In this document: piece by piece, positions 34,166 to 43,223 of the stretch
How positions within the stretch are numbered: the first letter of the stretch is position 1
How the letters are laid out: each line of letters opens with the position of its first letter
NCBI RefSeq assembly: GCF_025751555.1
Contig: NZ_JAOWLB010000017.1
Location: 43,503-107,502 of the forward strand
Direction: 5' to 3'
DNA length: 64,000 nucleotides
DNA from: Ruegeria aquimaris
GTDB lineage: Bacteria; Pseudomonadota; Alphaproteobacteria; Rhodobacterales; Rhodobacteraceae
The notes under the pieces: model-generated
Databases searched by the model: none
What the model saw: only the letters and a program-made list of their open reading frames with translations
What the model was told of the DNA's origin: nothing
Translations under genes and position numbers: made by a program

Positions 34166-37100
34166 GGGGACGTCGCCTCCTTCTCGTCTGACGCAATCGG
34201 GTTCTCGTCATTCTTCGCCCGCGCCAGCCCGAGGTCGCCGAGAATGGCGTAGAAGGCTGGCAGGACGATCAGAACAAGGACGGTGGCCGAAAGCAGGCCA
34301 AAGACGACCGAGATCACCAGTGGTTTCAGCGTCTGGGCCTGAGTGCTGGTTTCAAGCAGCAGTGGCACAAGCCCCATCATCGTCGTCGAGACCGACATCA
34401 GGATCGGGCGAAACCGCGCGCGACTGGCCTGTCCCGCGGCGCGGGCCAGGTCCATGCCCTCCGCGGCGCGCGCCTTGATGACCTGCACCAGCAGGATAGC
34501 ATTGTTGACCACGATGCCGGCCAGCGACGCGGCGCCGATCAGCGATGGCATCGAGATGTTGTAGCCCATGATCAGGTGCCCCAGCACCACGCCGATGAAG
34601 GCCAACGGGATCGACAGCATGACGATTACGGGTTCCACATAGCTGCGGAACTGGAAGGACAAAACCACGTAGATACCGATCAATCCTATGAGGAAACCAC
34701 GCAGGATCGACGCGACGGTTTCCGCCGAATTGGCGCTCTGCCCGGCAACCTCGAAACCAAGACCCGGGAACTCAGCAGCGAGCCGTGGCAGAAAGCTGTT
34801 CGACAATTCGGATACGATCGCGTCGGCATTGCCGATGCGCGTATCGACATCGGCCTGCACCGTCACGGTGCGCTGCCCGTCTACATGGGTAATGGAGGAC
34901 CAGCCCCGCGCCTCGTCGACCACCGCAACGGTTGAGAGAGGCACTGTGTGGCTGTCCGGTAGGGCGATGGTGAAATCACGCAGATCATCGTGGGAGTCGC
35001 GATCTTCCTCAGCCTGCTCAAGCTCGATTTCGTGGGCGATATCGCCTTGCTGCACGGTCGTTATCACCCGACCCAGATAGGCGGCGCCGATCTGATCGGC
35101 CACGTCGCGTGCGGTCAGTCCCAGCCCGGTCGCACCCTCGGCGAGACGCAACCGGAGTTCCGGCTTGCCGGGGCGCAGGTCATGGGTGGCATTGAATACT
35201 CCGGAATAGGTCTGGACCTCGGCAAGAAGGCTATTGCCGGCCCTGGCCAGTTTCTCCAGATCCGGTGCCGACAGCCGGATCTCAATGGCGATCCCCTGTG
35301 GACCGATGCTCGGTTCCATCAGCAGGATCGTCAGGGCACCGGGCACATCTCCGATCTCCTCGCGCCAAAGCGTTACGATCTCATCCAGCGTAACGGTGCG
35401 TGTCTCGGCGCCCAGCAGATCGGCGCTGATCGTGGCAACATGCGGGCCGGATTCGCCGGCGGTGGGATTGTAGTTGAAGCGCGTCTGGACGGACTTCACC
35501 AGTGCCGCGCCGCCCGGCTGATCGGGCGCAAAGGCGGCATCCACCCGGCCCAATGCGGCGCTCACCCGGTCGGCCACCTCTGCGGTGCGCGCAAACGGCG
35601 TGCCCTGCGGCATGAGTATGCGTGCCTCCAGCACGTCGCCGTCGATGGCCGGGATCGCCTCGCGCTTGAGATACCCGCCACCGAGAAGCCCGAAGGTGAC
35701 GATCAGGGCCGCGATCGTCGCGCCGGTAACGAGGTATCTTCTCCGAATTGCCATGTCCGCCATGGCGCCGATCCGCTTCTCGCGAAACCGTTCGAAACGT
35801 GCATCGAATCCCGCGCGGAACCGCGATGGCGGCTTTTCCGCCCCCTTCAATCCGTGGCTCAGGTGATGCGGCAGCACCCAGAAAGCCTCGGCCAGGCTTG
35901 CCGCCAGTGCCGCGATCAGCACCATGGGGATCACCTCGAGGATGGCGCCCAGTTCGCCCACCAGGAAGGCCAGCGGGCCGAAGACCGCGATGGTGGTGGC
36001 AAAGGACGAGAGCACCCCCGGCATCACCGCCATAGTGCCTTTCACTGCTGCCGCGGTGCGCGAGGCGCCGTCCGCCGCGGCCTCGGCGATGGCGTCGGAA
36101 ATGACGATCGAATCGTCCATCACGATCCCGATAGCCATCAACAAAGCCACCAGTGTCATCATGTTTAGCGACAGCCCCTGAAGCGCCATCGCGGCGAACG
36201 CACCCATGAATGCCACCGGAAGGCCCATGGCCGCCCAAATCGCGAAGCCGGGGCGAAAGAAGAGGCTCATCACCGCGACGACCAGGATCAGTCCCAAAAC
36301 ACCGTTTTCCACAAGCATCGTCAGCCGGTCGCGCACGATGCTGGTCATGTCCTTGACGACGTCCAACCGCAGCGTGTCGGGTAGGGCCAGACGCTCAGAA
36401 GCTACGAGCTTCTCGACGCTGCTGAACACTTCCAGCGCGTCGGCTCCAAGCGCCTTGTCCACTTGCAGGTAGACTGCGCGTTGCCCGTCGAGATAGGCGC
36501 GTTCCTCCTCTGGCGAATAGTGCTCGGAGATCGACGCGATCTGTCCGAGGGTAAGCTCGGCGCCGTTCGGCCGGGACAGAACGACAAGGCCGGCGAGGCC
36601 GGCCGCGCTGCGCCGCTCATCGGTGAAACGGAGGCTGATCTCACGGTCGGCGGTCTCAAGCGTACCGAGGGGGCGGTCGAGGCTCTGTGCGCCGATTGTT
36701 CCTGCAAGTTGCGTGACGGTGAGGCCGTGTTGTTCCAGCACCGCCCGAGGCACTGTTATCCGGAACTGGCGCGTTCCGAAGCCGGACATCGTGACCTTCG
36801 CCACCCCGGGGAGGATCGACAATTTGTCCTGAAGACCAGCAGCGTAACGTTCCAGATGCGCGGCCGGCAAATCGCCCGCCACGGCAACCGAGGTAACGTT
36901 GTCGGTGCGGTGAAGCTCGCGCACGATTGCCGGGTCGGCTTGGTCGGGAAAATCGTCGATCGCCGTCACCTCGGTGCGCAGATCATTCACGAATCTGGCA
37001 CTGTCGCCTGACGGGGCCATCGTGGCGATGGCTCGCCCAACGCCGCCCTGCGCGGTGCAGGTCAATTCGTCCAGATTCTCGACGCTTTCGACCGCATCCC

Positions 37101-37296
37101 AGATCCGTCGGCAGATGGCGTCCTCGACCTCTTCGGCCGTGGCGCCGCGATAGACCACGCTGATCTCCGCCTCGACAGGACGGAAATCAGGAAAGGTCTC
37201 ACGCTTCAGCGTTGGCGCAGCCATCAGACCGGCCGCGAAAATAAGCACGAGTAACAGGTTGGCGGCCGTGGGGTGCCCGGCGAACCAGCGGATCAT
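34162..37296 (-). CDS. RND efflux pump inner-membrane transporter (AcrB/HAE1 type)
   Basis: A 1044-residue RND protein with 12 membrane helices and two large periplasmic domains. The proton-relay acidic pair is in GIVMDDSIVISDAI (TM4), and the second half has ASLAGIVVNNAILLVQVIK. The length is right for the HAE1 family and the frame is intact. It pairs with the adaptor encoded immediately upstream (4-base overlap). No outer-membrane TolC-like gene is present, so a host one would be needed. Confidence 0.95.
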   Translation of the reverse strand: MIRWFAGHPTAANLLLVLIFAAGLMAAPTLKRETFPDFRPVEAEISVVYRGATAEEVEDAICRRIWDAVESVENLDELTCTAQGGVGRAIATMAPSGDSARFVNDLRTEVTAIDDFPDQADPAIVRELHRTDNVTSVAVAGDLPAAHLERYAAGLQDKLSILPGVAKVTMSGFGTRQFRITVPRAVLEQHGLTVTQLAGTIGAQSLDRPLGTLETADREISLRFTDERRSAAGLAGLVVLSRPNGAELTLGQIASISEHYSPEEERAYLDGQRAVYLQVDKALGADALEVFSSVEKLVASERLALPDTLRLDVVKDMTSIVRDRLTMLVENGVLGLILVVAVMSLFFRPGFAIWAAMGLPVAFMGAFAAMALQGLSLNMMTLVALLMAIGIVMDDSIVISDAIAEAAADGASRTAAAVKGTMAVMPGVLSSFATTIAVFGPLAFLVGELGAILEVIPMVLIAALAASLAEAFWVLPHHLSHGLKGAEKPPSRFRAGFDARFERFREKRIGAMADMAIRRRYLVTGATIAALIVTFGLLGGGYLKREAIPAIDGDVLEARILMPQGTPFARTAEVADRVSAALGRVDAAFAPDQPGGAALVKSVQTRFNYNPTAGESGPHVATISADLLGAETRTVTLDEIVTLWREEIGDVPGALTILLMEPSIGPQGIAIEIRLSAPDLEKLARAGNSLLAEVQTYSGVFNATHDLRPGKPELRLRLAEGATGLGLTARDVADQIGAAYLGRVITTVQQGDIAHEIELEQAEEDRDSHDDLRDFTIALPDSHTVPLSTVAVVDEARGWSSITHVDGQRTVTVQADVDTRIGNADAIVSELSNSFLPRLAAEFPGLGFEVAGQSANSAETVASILRGFLIGLIGIYVVLSFQFRSYVEPVIVMLSIPLAFIGVVLGHLIMGYNISMPSLIGAASLAGIVVNNAILLVQVIKARAAEGMDLARAAGQASRARFRPILMSVSTTMMGLVPLLLETSTQAQTLKPLVISVVFGLLSATVLVLIVLPAFYAILGDLGLARAKNDENPIASDEKEATSP

Positions 37297-38597
37297 TCCG
37301 AGCCCTCCGCCGGTTCGACGATCATGCCCGGGATCGCCGGCATCAGATCATCGACTATAACGTCTTCGCCCGCTGCGATGCCACCATCCAGCACCACAAT
37401 GCCCGACTGCCGCCAGTCTACCGATACCGTGCGCTCCTCTAGGCGGCCTTCTTCGTTTCGAAGATAAACCACGTCGCCCTCATGGATTGCACCATCGGGC
37501 AGAGTGATGCGCGCCGGTTCTTCGGGCCCGGTGAGGATGACCTCGACATACATGTTCGGCACCAGTGGCAGGCGCAGCGGCGGGTTCGCCCCGGCATAGG
37601 GATTATCCACAGCGATGACAGCGGGAACCGACCGGGCCTGCGGATCGAGTGCGCTTTCCACCCGCACCAACCGGCCCGTCCATGTTTGGGATGGGTCGGA
37701 CACAAGACGCACCTCAGCGACAATGTCTGCGAACCGTTCGGAAAGATCCGAAATCGTCATTGGGCCGTTTCCGGTCGCGCCGCTCAGCAGACGGCGGAAC
37801 GAGTCTACCGGAATCTGTGCCGTGATCTCGGCCTGGCCGATGTCGTCGGCCGCGACCAGAGACTGACCGGCGCTCACGAACTGGTGGTGCTCGACATGCA
37901 CCTCACTGATCCGGAGATCGAATGGTGCCGAGATATCAGTCTTGTCGAGGTCACGCGCTGCGCGGGCCAGAATGGTTCTCGTCCGCGCAACCTGGGCCTC
38001 AAGTCGTGCGCGGCGTGAGGGAATCAGCGCATTGGCATTGCGCAACTCCTCCACACCCCGACGCACCTGCAAGGTGGTGCGTTCCTGGGCGTCGAGCGTA
38101 GACTGGGCTGCGACTCCACGCTCAGACAGGTCGCGCACCCGCGCCAGTTCGGCCTCTGCCAGCGTCAGCCGGTCTTCTTCCAGGGCCAGAAGACGGCTGG
38201 TGTTTCCCTCGTCAACGCCCAGTTGCGCGGTGTCCGCTTCCAATGCGGCCAGATCGGCCTCGGCCTGAGCAATGGCCAGTTCGTAACCCGTTGGGTCGAT
38301 CCGGAGAACCTTTGTCCCTTCACCGATAACATTGCCGGTCTCCAGATCGGGATGACGCCAGACGATCGTTCCTGCAACCTCGGCCACCGCTTCCCAGTTT
38401 CGCGCCGCCTGCACATTGCCGTACCCCCGCACGGTGGTCCGCACACGCGTCATCTCAGCGATCACAATGCGGGCAACGACGCTGCGCTCGGATTGGTCTA
38501 TCCGCGCCGGAGGTTCCGCCGTTGAGATAAGCCATGCAGCGGCGCCGACGCCGATGGCGACCGGTGGTGCGAGTTTCAATAGGCTTGGAATTTTCAC
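37293..38597 (-). CDS. RND periplasmic adaptor (HlyD/MFP family)
   Basis: A 434-residue adaptor: N-terminal anchor (about 10-25), lipoyl halves around a coiled-coil hairpin (about 110-190, LLALEEDRLTLAEAELARVRDL), beta-barrel and membrane-proximal domains (PLVPNMYVEVILTG, GDVVYLRNEEGRLEERTV). It bridges the RND pump to an outer-membrane channel. Its start overlaps the TetR gene stop and its end overlaps the pump start, so TetR, adaptor, pump and BCCT are co-translated. Confidence 0.94.
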   Translation of the reverse strand: MKIPSLLKLAPPVAIGVGAAAWLISTAEPPARIDQSERSVVARIVIAEMTRVRTTVRGYGNVQAARNWEAVAEVAGTIVWRHPDLETGNVIGEGTKVLRIDPTGYELAIAQAEADLAALEADTAQLGVDEGNTSRLLALEEDRLTLAEAELARVRDLSERGVAAQSTLDAQERTTLQVRRGVEELRNANALIPSRRARLEAQVARTRTILARAARDLDKTDISAPFDLRISEVHVEHHQFVSAGQSLVAADDIGQAEITAQIPVDSFRRLLSGATGNGPMTISDLSERFADIVAEVRLVSDPSQTWTGRLVRVESALDPQARSVPAVIAVDNPYAGANPPLRLPLVPNMYVEVILTGPEEPARITLPDGAIHEGDVVYLRNEEGRLEERTVSVDWRQSGIVVLDGGIAAGEDVIVDDLMPAIPGMIVEPAEGSE

Positions 38598-39211
38598 GAT
38601 CTGTCTCCCCCGGCTTCCAGTCCGGACAGGCGAAGCTGCAGCCCGATCAGCCGATCACCTTCTGCCACCAGATCGAAACCGCGTCCGGTCAGCGACCAGC
38701 GCAATACGCAATCCTGAACCACTCCGAGTAGTAAGGACTCCATATCGAGTGTATCGATCTGAAGGAGGCGGCCGCATTCCTGCGCCGCTGCGGAGAGTTC
38801 TTCCGTGATGCGCAATCGGAGCGCCGTCATGATACGGACATGTATCGGATGGACGACTTCTTCGGCGGCGAGACGTCCGGTTGAAAACAGCAGTGTCGGG
38901 ATCGCCGGATAATCTTCGATCAGCTTAAGTTGTGCCAACAGAGTCTTGCGGACTCGGACGACTGCCGGGTCGCCTTCCTGACTCGCACGTTCCCAGGAGT
39001 GGCGGGCAAGTCGCTCGATTTCCGTCAGAACTGCAATCCAGAGATCATTCTTGGTGGGGAAGTGCCGGAAGAGGCCGGCTTGGGTGATGCCAATATGATC
39101 GGCAATCGTCTGAGCGGACAAACCACCTTCACCCAATTCGGACAGCAGACGAAGGGTCATTTCCACGATTTCCTGTTGACGCTCAGCCGCTGGTTTCCTG
39201 GCAGTGGTCAT
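38594..39211 (-). CDS. TetR-family regulator (second of two)
   Basis: A 205-residue TetR protein: HTH with LSAQTIADHIGITQAGLFRHFPTKNDLW, then a helical ligand-binding domain. Its recognition helix is close to that of the first TetR (LTQGAIFRHFPNKDAIW). It is the first gene of the efflux operon and sits 16 bases from the operator at 39227-39246, so it probably represses its own operon until an efflux substrate binds. Confidence 0.93.
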   Translation of the reverse strand: MTTARKPAAERQQEIVEMTLRLLSELGEGGLSAQTIADHIGITQAGLFRHFPTKNDLWIAVLTEIERLARHSWERASQEGDPAVVRVRKTLLAQLKLIEDYPAIPTLLFSTGRLAAEEVVHPIHVRIMTALRLRITEELSAAAQECGRLLQIDTLDMESLLLGVVQDCVLRWSLTGRGFDLVAEGDRLIGLQLRLSGLEAGGDRS

Positions 39212-39226
39212 CTGGTTACCTCTAAA

Positions 39227-39246
39227 GATAGTGATTAATTACTATC
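39227..39246. promoter_or_regulatory. TetR operator candidate upstream of the RND/BCCT operon
   Basis: GATAGTGATTAATTACTATC is an inverted repeat that differs from the operator at 28373-28390 at only two of the 18 shared positions. It lies 16 bases before the TetR start codon, where a repressor would block transcription. Confidence 0.78.
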
Positions 39247-39344
39247 TTATTTGCCCAGATGCAATAGCGTTTAGAAACGACAACAAAACGGGTTCGAAAC
39301 TGGTGAGCGGTACGAGCAGGATGAAAATGCAGTTGCCTAATACG

Positions 39345-39355
39345 TAGGAGTCCTA
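39345..39355. promoter_or_regulatory. MarR operator candidate
   Basis: TAGGAGTCCTA is a perfect five-base inverted repeat with one central base in an AT-rich patch, 24 bases before the MarR start codon. It is short, so it could be coincidental. Position and symmetry fit autorepression. Confidence 0.45.
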
Positions 39356-39378
39356 TTTAATATGCTTGGAGGATCGAA

Positions 39379-40002
39379 ATGGATTCAGACTCGAAGCACA
39401 TTATCACGGCATTGCAACGACTTGCGATGTTCTGGCGCGCGAACCAGTGGCTCGTGGCCAAGGATTTCGCCCTGAACCCGACCCAATGCGAAGTCCTGAC
39501 GCGCGTGGCGGCGAAGCCAGAACGAGCGATCGTTCTGGCGGATGCGTTTGGAATCTCGCAGGCCAGCCTGAGCGACAGCATCGCGGCTCTTGATCGCAAG
39601 GGGCTTGTACGGCGCCGACGCGATCCCGACGATGGGCGCGCACGGACGATCGAGGCGACGCGGGCGGGCACATCCCTGGCCGAGCGGATGCCGGATGCCC
39701 CCGCGGCGATGCGAGATGCGATCGCCGGGCTTGCCGAGGAGGATCGGGCAGGGCTGCTGCGCTGCCTGTCATTGATCATCCGCTCGCTTCAGGAGGCAGA
39801 GGCGATCCCGGTGCAGCGGATGTGTCTCACCTGCCGCCATTTCCGCCCGCATGTCCATTCCGACCCGGCACGACCGCACCATTGCCGCTTCGTCGACGCC
39901 GCTTTCGGCGATGGCGGCCTGAGGCTCGATTGTGCGGATCACGAGACCGCCACGGAGGAGGAGGCCGCCCGCAATCGGGCGCGCCTGTCTGCCGTGGGGT
40001 GA
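39379..40002 (+). CDS. MarR-family regulator with C-terminal four-Cys domain
   Basis: A 207-residue protein with GGAGG before the start. Residues 1-140 form a MarR winged helix (LADAFGISQASLSDSIAAL, RRRDPDDGRARTIEAT). The C-terminus adds a Cys/His-rich segment: C149-x2-C152, HH-C169 and C185, with several His between. This could hold Zn or an iron-sulfur centre and make DNA binding redox- or metal-responsive. It leads a short run to an exported protein, a redoxin and a MOSC protein. Confidence 0.88.
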   Translation: MDSDSKHIITALQRLAMFWRANQWLVAKDFALNPTQCEVLTRVAAKPERAIVLADAFGISQASLSDSIAALDRKGLVRRRRDPDDGRARTIEATRAGTSLAERMPDAPAAMRDAIAGLAEEDRAGLLRCLSLIIRSLQEAEAIPVQRMCLTCRHFRPHVHSDPARPHHCRFVDAAFGDGGLRLDCADHETATEEEAARNRARLSAVG

Positions 40003-40078
40003 GTGGGGCGCCCGGATAACCGCTGCAACGGCCCGGACGCCCCGAATGCAACCCCTCTGTCACGAAAGGAAGCTTCCC

Positions 40079-40819
40079 ATGATTACACGAAACCGAAGAC
40101 TTTACCATGCCACCGCAGCCTGTGTCGCGCTTGCCGCCGGCGTAGCGAGCGGGCATGAATTGCCGGGGGCAACGGGCAACGCAGAACGCACCGCCTTCGA
40201 CATCGTCGCCGCGAATATCACCACTGAGGGCCGCAACGCGGTCTTCACCATGTCGGTCGCGGGCACGCCGGGCGAAGATATGCCGGACCCCGTCGGCGCT
40301 CTCGGCGGCGCGCCGGTCTTCTCCTATGTCTGGCCGACGACGCTTGACCCCGCCGAGGTGGGCTTCGAGGCTGGCGCGGGCATCCTCGCCTTCGCCGTCA
40401 CGATCCACCCCGATTTCGACGACACCCCTCTGTTCGACGAAACCGGCTCCGGCACGACGGACGGCGATGGCGGCGCCTGGCACAGCCATTGGGTCGTGCT
40501 TGGCCCCGATGAGGCCTGCGGGCCCGGCGCGCTCAAGGTCATCGACATCCCCGAAGGGGCCTCACCGGCGCTGCCCCTGACCTGGCCGGGCCTGCCGATC
40601 CTGATCGATTCTCCCGGTTGGTCGCCGGTCTTTGCCGGGCCGACATTGAGCGTGACAGTGCCGTTCGCCGATATTGGTGCGGTGGACGCGGCGCGCTTCG
40701 ACGGCGTGACAGCGGCCTTGCGGGTCAACGCCAATGTCCATGCGCCGCTGCTTTGCGTGACGGACGTGTTCGACGTCGCCTCGGGCGATCTGAGCCTGCC
40801 AGGCAAGGTCGGAGAATGA
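40079..40819 (+). CDS. Exported protein of unknown function
   Basis: Start at ATG 40079 with GAAAGGA upstream, giving a signal peptide (cut near VASGHE). The 246-residue mature protein is beta-rich and acidic, with a Gly/Asp-rich loop (DETGSGTTDGDGG) followed by AWHSHWVVLGPDEACG, whose His and Cys could bind a metal. A second Cys lies in APLLCVTDVF. I recognise no family. It is co-oriented with the MarR gene 76 bases upstream and the redoxin 53 bases downstream. Confidence 0.72.
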   Translation: MITRNRRLYHATAACVALAAGVASGHELPGATGNAERTAFDIVAANITTEGRNAVFTMSVAGTPGEDMPDPVGALGGAPVFSYVWPTTLDPAEVGFEAGAGILAFAVTIHPDFDDTPLFDETGSGTTDGDGGAWHSHWVVLGPDEACGPGALKVIDIPEGASPALPLTWPGLPILIDSPGWSPVFAGPTLSVTVPFADIGAVDAARFDGVTAALRVNANVHAPLLCVTDVFDVASGDLSLPGKVGE

Positions 40820-40872
40820 CAGATCGGGGCGCGGGCTGGTGCCCGCGCCCTCCAACGCAAAGGCAGCATCGC

Positions 40873-41337
40873 ATGGACGACATTCCCTTCCACGCCGCCC
40901 ATTGGCTCAACACAGACCGCCCGCTGACATTGGAAGATTTCCCCAGCCGGGTGCTGGCCGTCGAGGTCTTTCAAATGCTCTGCCCCGGCTGCGTGCTGAA
41001 CGGCCTGCCGCAGGCGCAGCGCCTGGCGCAGACCTTCGACGAAAAGGACCTCGCCGTGATCGGCCTGCACAGCGTGTTCGAGCATCACCAAGGCAACAGC
41101 CGCGAAAGCTTGGCCGCCTTCCTGCATGAGTGGCGCATCCCCTTCCCCGTCGCTATCGACATGCAGGGAGAGGGTCCGTTGCCCCGAACGATGGGGGCCT
41201 GGGGCCTGCAAGGCACACCGAGCCTCGTCCTCTTCGACCGAACGGGCAGGATGCGGGCGCGCCATTTCGGGCAGGTCGCGGACATGGCGCTTGGTGCCCA
41301 GGTGATGGGGCTGATCGGAGAGGGAGAAGCGGGATGA
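40873..41337 (+). CDS. Thioredoxin-fold redoxin with CPGC motif
   Basis: Start at ATG 40873. The 154-residue protein has a TlpA/AhpC-like thioredoxin fold: VEVFQMLCPGCVLNGLPQAQRL with a CPGC active site, IGLHSVFEHH, then GLQGTPSLVLFDRTGRMR with the cis-Pro loop. It lacks a signal peptide and is probably cytoplasmic. It could reduce disulfides or peroxides. Its stop overlaps the MOSC gene start (ATGA). Confidence 0.85.
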   Translation: MDDIPFHAAHWLNTDRPLTLEDFPSRVLAVEVFQMLCPGCVLNGLPQAQRLAQTFDEKDLAVIGLHSVFEHHQGNSRESLAAFLHEWRIPFPVAIDMQGEGPLPRTMGAWGLQGTPSLVLFDRTGRMRARHFGQVADMALGAQVMGLIGEGEAG

Positions 41338-42023
41338 GGGCATTCCGGATTGCCGAACTGCGCATTGGCAAGGTCCGGCCGCTCGGCCCGAATGCCGTTC
41401 CCTCCGGCATCGACAAGGCGGCTGTCGCCGGGCCGCTCATGGCCCGGGGCAAAGGGTTTGAGGGCGACGAACAGGGGGATACCCGTCATCACGGCGGCGC
41501 AGACAAGGCCCTTCATGCCTATCCCGTAGCGCACTATCCGGCCTGGGCAAACGATCTGCCCGAACACGCGGCGCAGTTCGGTCCCGGCGCCTTTGGCGAG
41601 AACCTTGTGATCGAGGGTGCGACGGAGGACGATTGCTGCCTTTTTGACCGCTACCGGCTGGGTGGCGCGATGGTCGAGGTCAGCCAGACCCGCCAACCCT
41701 GCTGGCGGCTCAACCTGCGCTTCGATTTGCGTGACATGGCGGCGCGGGTGCAGCAAACGGGCCGCACCGGCTGGTATTTCCGCGTCGTCTCGGAAGGACT
41801 CATCACGGCCGGCGACCGGGCGGAACTGATCGCACGACCCTGCCCGAACTGGCCACTCACCCGTGTCTGGCAGCTGCTTTACCGCGACATTTCGGACCAT
41901 GACGCACTGACCGCCTTCGCCGCGCTTCCGGGCTTGCCGGAAAACTGGCGGCGTATGGTGGATGCGCGGCTGGCGCGGGGAACGGTCGAGGACTGGCGAC
42001 CGCGCCTCGAAACGCCGGGCTGA
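41334..42023 (+). CDS. MOSC-domain protein (YiiM-like)
   Basis: Start at ATG 41334, overlapping the redoxin stop. The 229-residue protein has the MOSC sulfur-carrier fold: GDEQGDTRHHGGADKALHAYP, GAFGENLVIEG, and a conserved Cys in VSQTRQPCWRL. YiiM-type proteins act with molybdenum cofactor to reduce N-hydroxylated bases. It ends at the convergent nnrS gene with no gap. Confidence 0.93.
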   Translation: MRAFRIAELRIGKVRPLGPNAVPSGIDKAAVAGPLMARGKGFEGDEQGDTRHHGGADKALHAYPVAHYPAWANDLPEHAAQFGPGAFGENLVIEGATEDDCCLFDRYRLGGAMVEVSQTRQPCWRLNLRFDLRDMAARVQQTGRTGWYFRVVSEGLITAGDRAELIARPCPNWPLTRVWQLLYRDISDHDALTAFAALPGLPENWRRMVDARLARGTVEDWRPRLETPG

Positions 42024-43223
42024 TCACTTTCGGACCCGCCGTCGCATCATCGCCGGGCCATAGAGCATAGCGAAACCACCGAAAGCAGCGATCCACGCAA
42101 GACCCGACAGAATGTGCAAAAGCGGTGCCTGATCGGGCCAGAGGCCTGCGGCGAGACGCGCGAGGATCGCCGTCAGCAGCCCGAGATAGAGCGCTAGGGT
42201 GCCTCGGCCCGCTTTCAGTTCCTGTCCGGTATGGCCAAGCGTGGCACGGGTCATCACGGCCAGGGTCATCAAGCCTACCGCACCGGCCATCCAGAGATGC
42301 TGTGCCGACGCCCCGCCGAAGAGACCGGGCACGAAGATGGAGACGCCAAGCGCGATGGCGCCGAGCGGAAGGAAGAGATAGCCCAAGTGCAGGATCCACA
42401 GAAGCGGCTCTGCCAGTGTCCGGTCCCCGGCCCACCTTGCGAGCCGCACCAAATGCAGCGCCCCGGCAGCCAGGAGGAGCGGCGCCAAGGCCTGCGCTTC
42501 CGGCGCCGCAATCCAGGCAAAAAGCGCGGCGAGAAGCGTCAGGAGCGCGATCTTGTCGAAGCGCTGCATCGGTGGCACGGGCAAACGCCCCGGACCCTGA
42601 CGCGCCAGCCAGTTGCGGGTGAAGGACGGCACGATCCGTCCGCCGATGACCGCAATCATCATCAGCGCCGCACCGAGGCCAGCCCGCAGACCATAACCCT
42701 GCGCCGCATAGTCGCCACGCGCCGCTTCCCAGTGGAAGATTGCATTGGAGATCGTGAAGATGCCGAGCATCGTGAGTACGATCAGGTTCCGCCAGTTCTT
42801 CCCAACAATGATTTCGCGTGCAAGGAACCCGGTCAGTGCCACCGGCATGGCAAGATCGACAAGCGCCACGGCAAGGGACGGCAGACCATGCGACAAGAGG
42901 ACTCCTGCACGCCCGCCGACCCAGAGCACGAAAAGCCCGCCAAGCGGCCAGCCGACAATCGGCAGTTGCCCGGTCCAGTTGGGAACAGCTGTCAGCAGGA
43001 ATCCGGCGATGACCGCCGACAGATAGCCGAACAGAAACTCATGCGCATGCCAGCTTGCCGCGTCGAACCGGGTAGGCAGGTCGAGGGCTCCGGTGAGGGC
43101 CGGAATCCAGAGCGCCATGGCAACCGCGGCCCAGATAGCAGCCCCGAGGAAGAAGGGACGGAACCCGAAGCTGAGGATCGCCGGGCCGCGCCAAGCGCGC
43201 ATCCGCTCCGCCGTGGTGCTCAT
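42024..43223 (-). CDS. nnrS: NnrS-family haem/copper membrane protein
   Basis: Start at ATG 43223, overlapping the preceding stop (ATGA). The 399-residue protein has about 12 membrane helices and NnrS signatures: FGFRPFFLGAAIWA, SWHAHEFLFGYLSAVIAGFLLTAVPNW-like region, FHWEAARG, RIVPSFTRNWL and MTRATLGHTG. NnrS is associated with nitric-oxide stress relief in denitrifiers. It is the last gene of the seven-gene operon that starts at the truncated haemoglobin. Confidence 0.95.
   Translation of the reverse strand: MSTTAERMRAWRGPAILSFGFRPFFLGAAIWAAVAMALWIPALTGALDLPTRFDAASWHAHEFLFGYLSAVIAGFLLTAVPNWTGQLPIVGWPLGGLFVLWVGGRAGVLLSHGLPSLAVALVDLAMPVALTGFLAREIIVGKNWRNLIVLTMLGIFTISNAIFHWEAARGDYAAQGYGLRAGLGAALMMIAVIGGRIVPSFTRNWLARQGPGRLPVPPMQRFDKIALLTLLAALFAWIAAPEAQALAPLLLAAGALHLVRLARWAGDRTLAEPLLWILHLGYLFLPLGAIALGVSIFVPGLFGGASAQHLWMAGAVGLMTLAVMTRATLGHTGQELKAGRGTLALYLGLLTAILARLAAGLWPDQAPLLHILSGLAWIAAFGGFAMLYGPAMMRRRVRK

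Noticed and set aside
34990..36168. Long open frame (392 codons) on the plus strand
   Set aside because: It is antisense to the RND pump, whose family motifs are intact. It shows no signal peptide, domain or ribosome site and is a by-product of GC-rich coding DNA.
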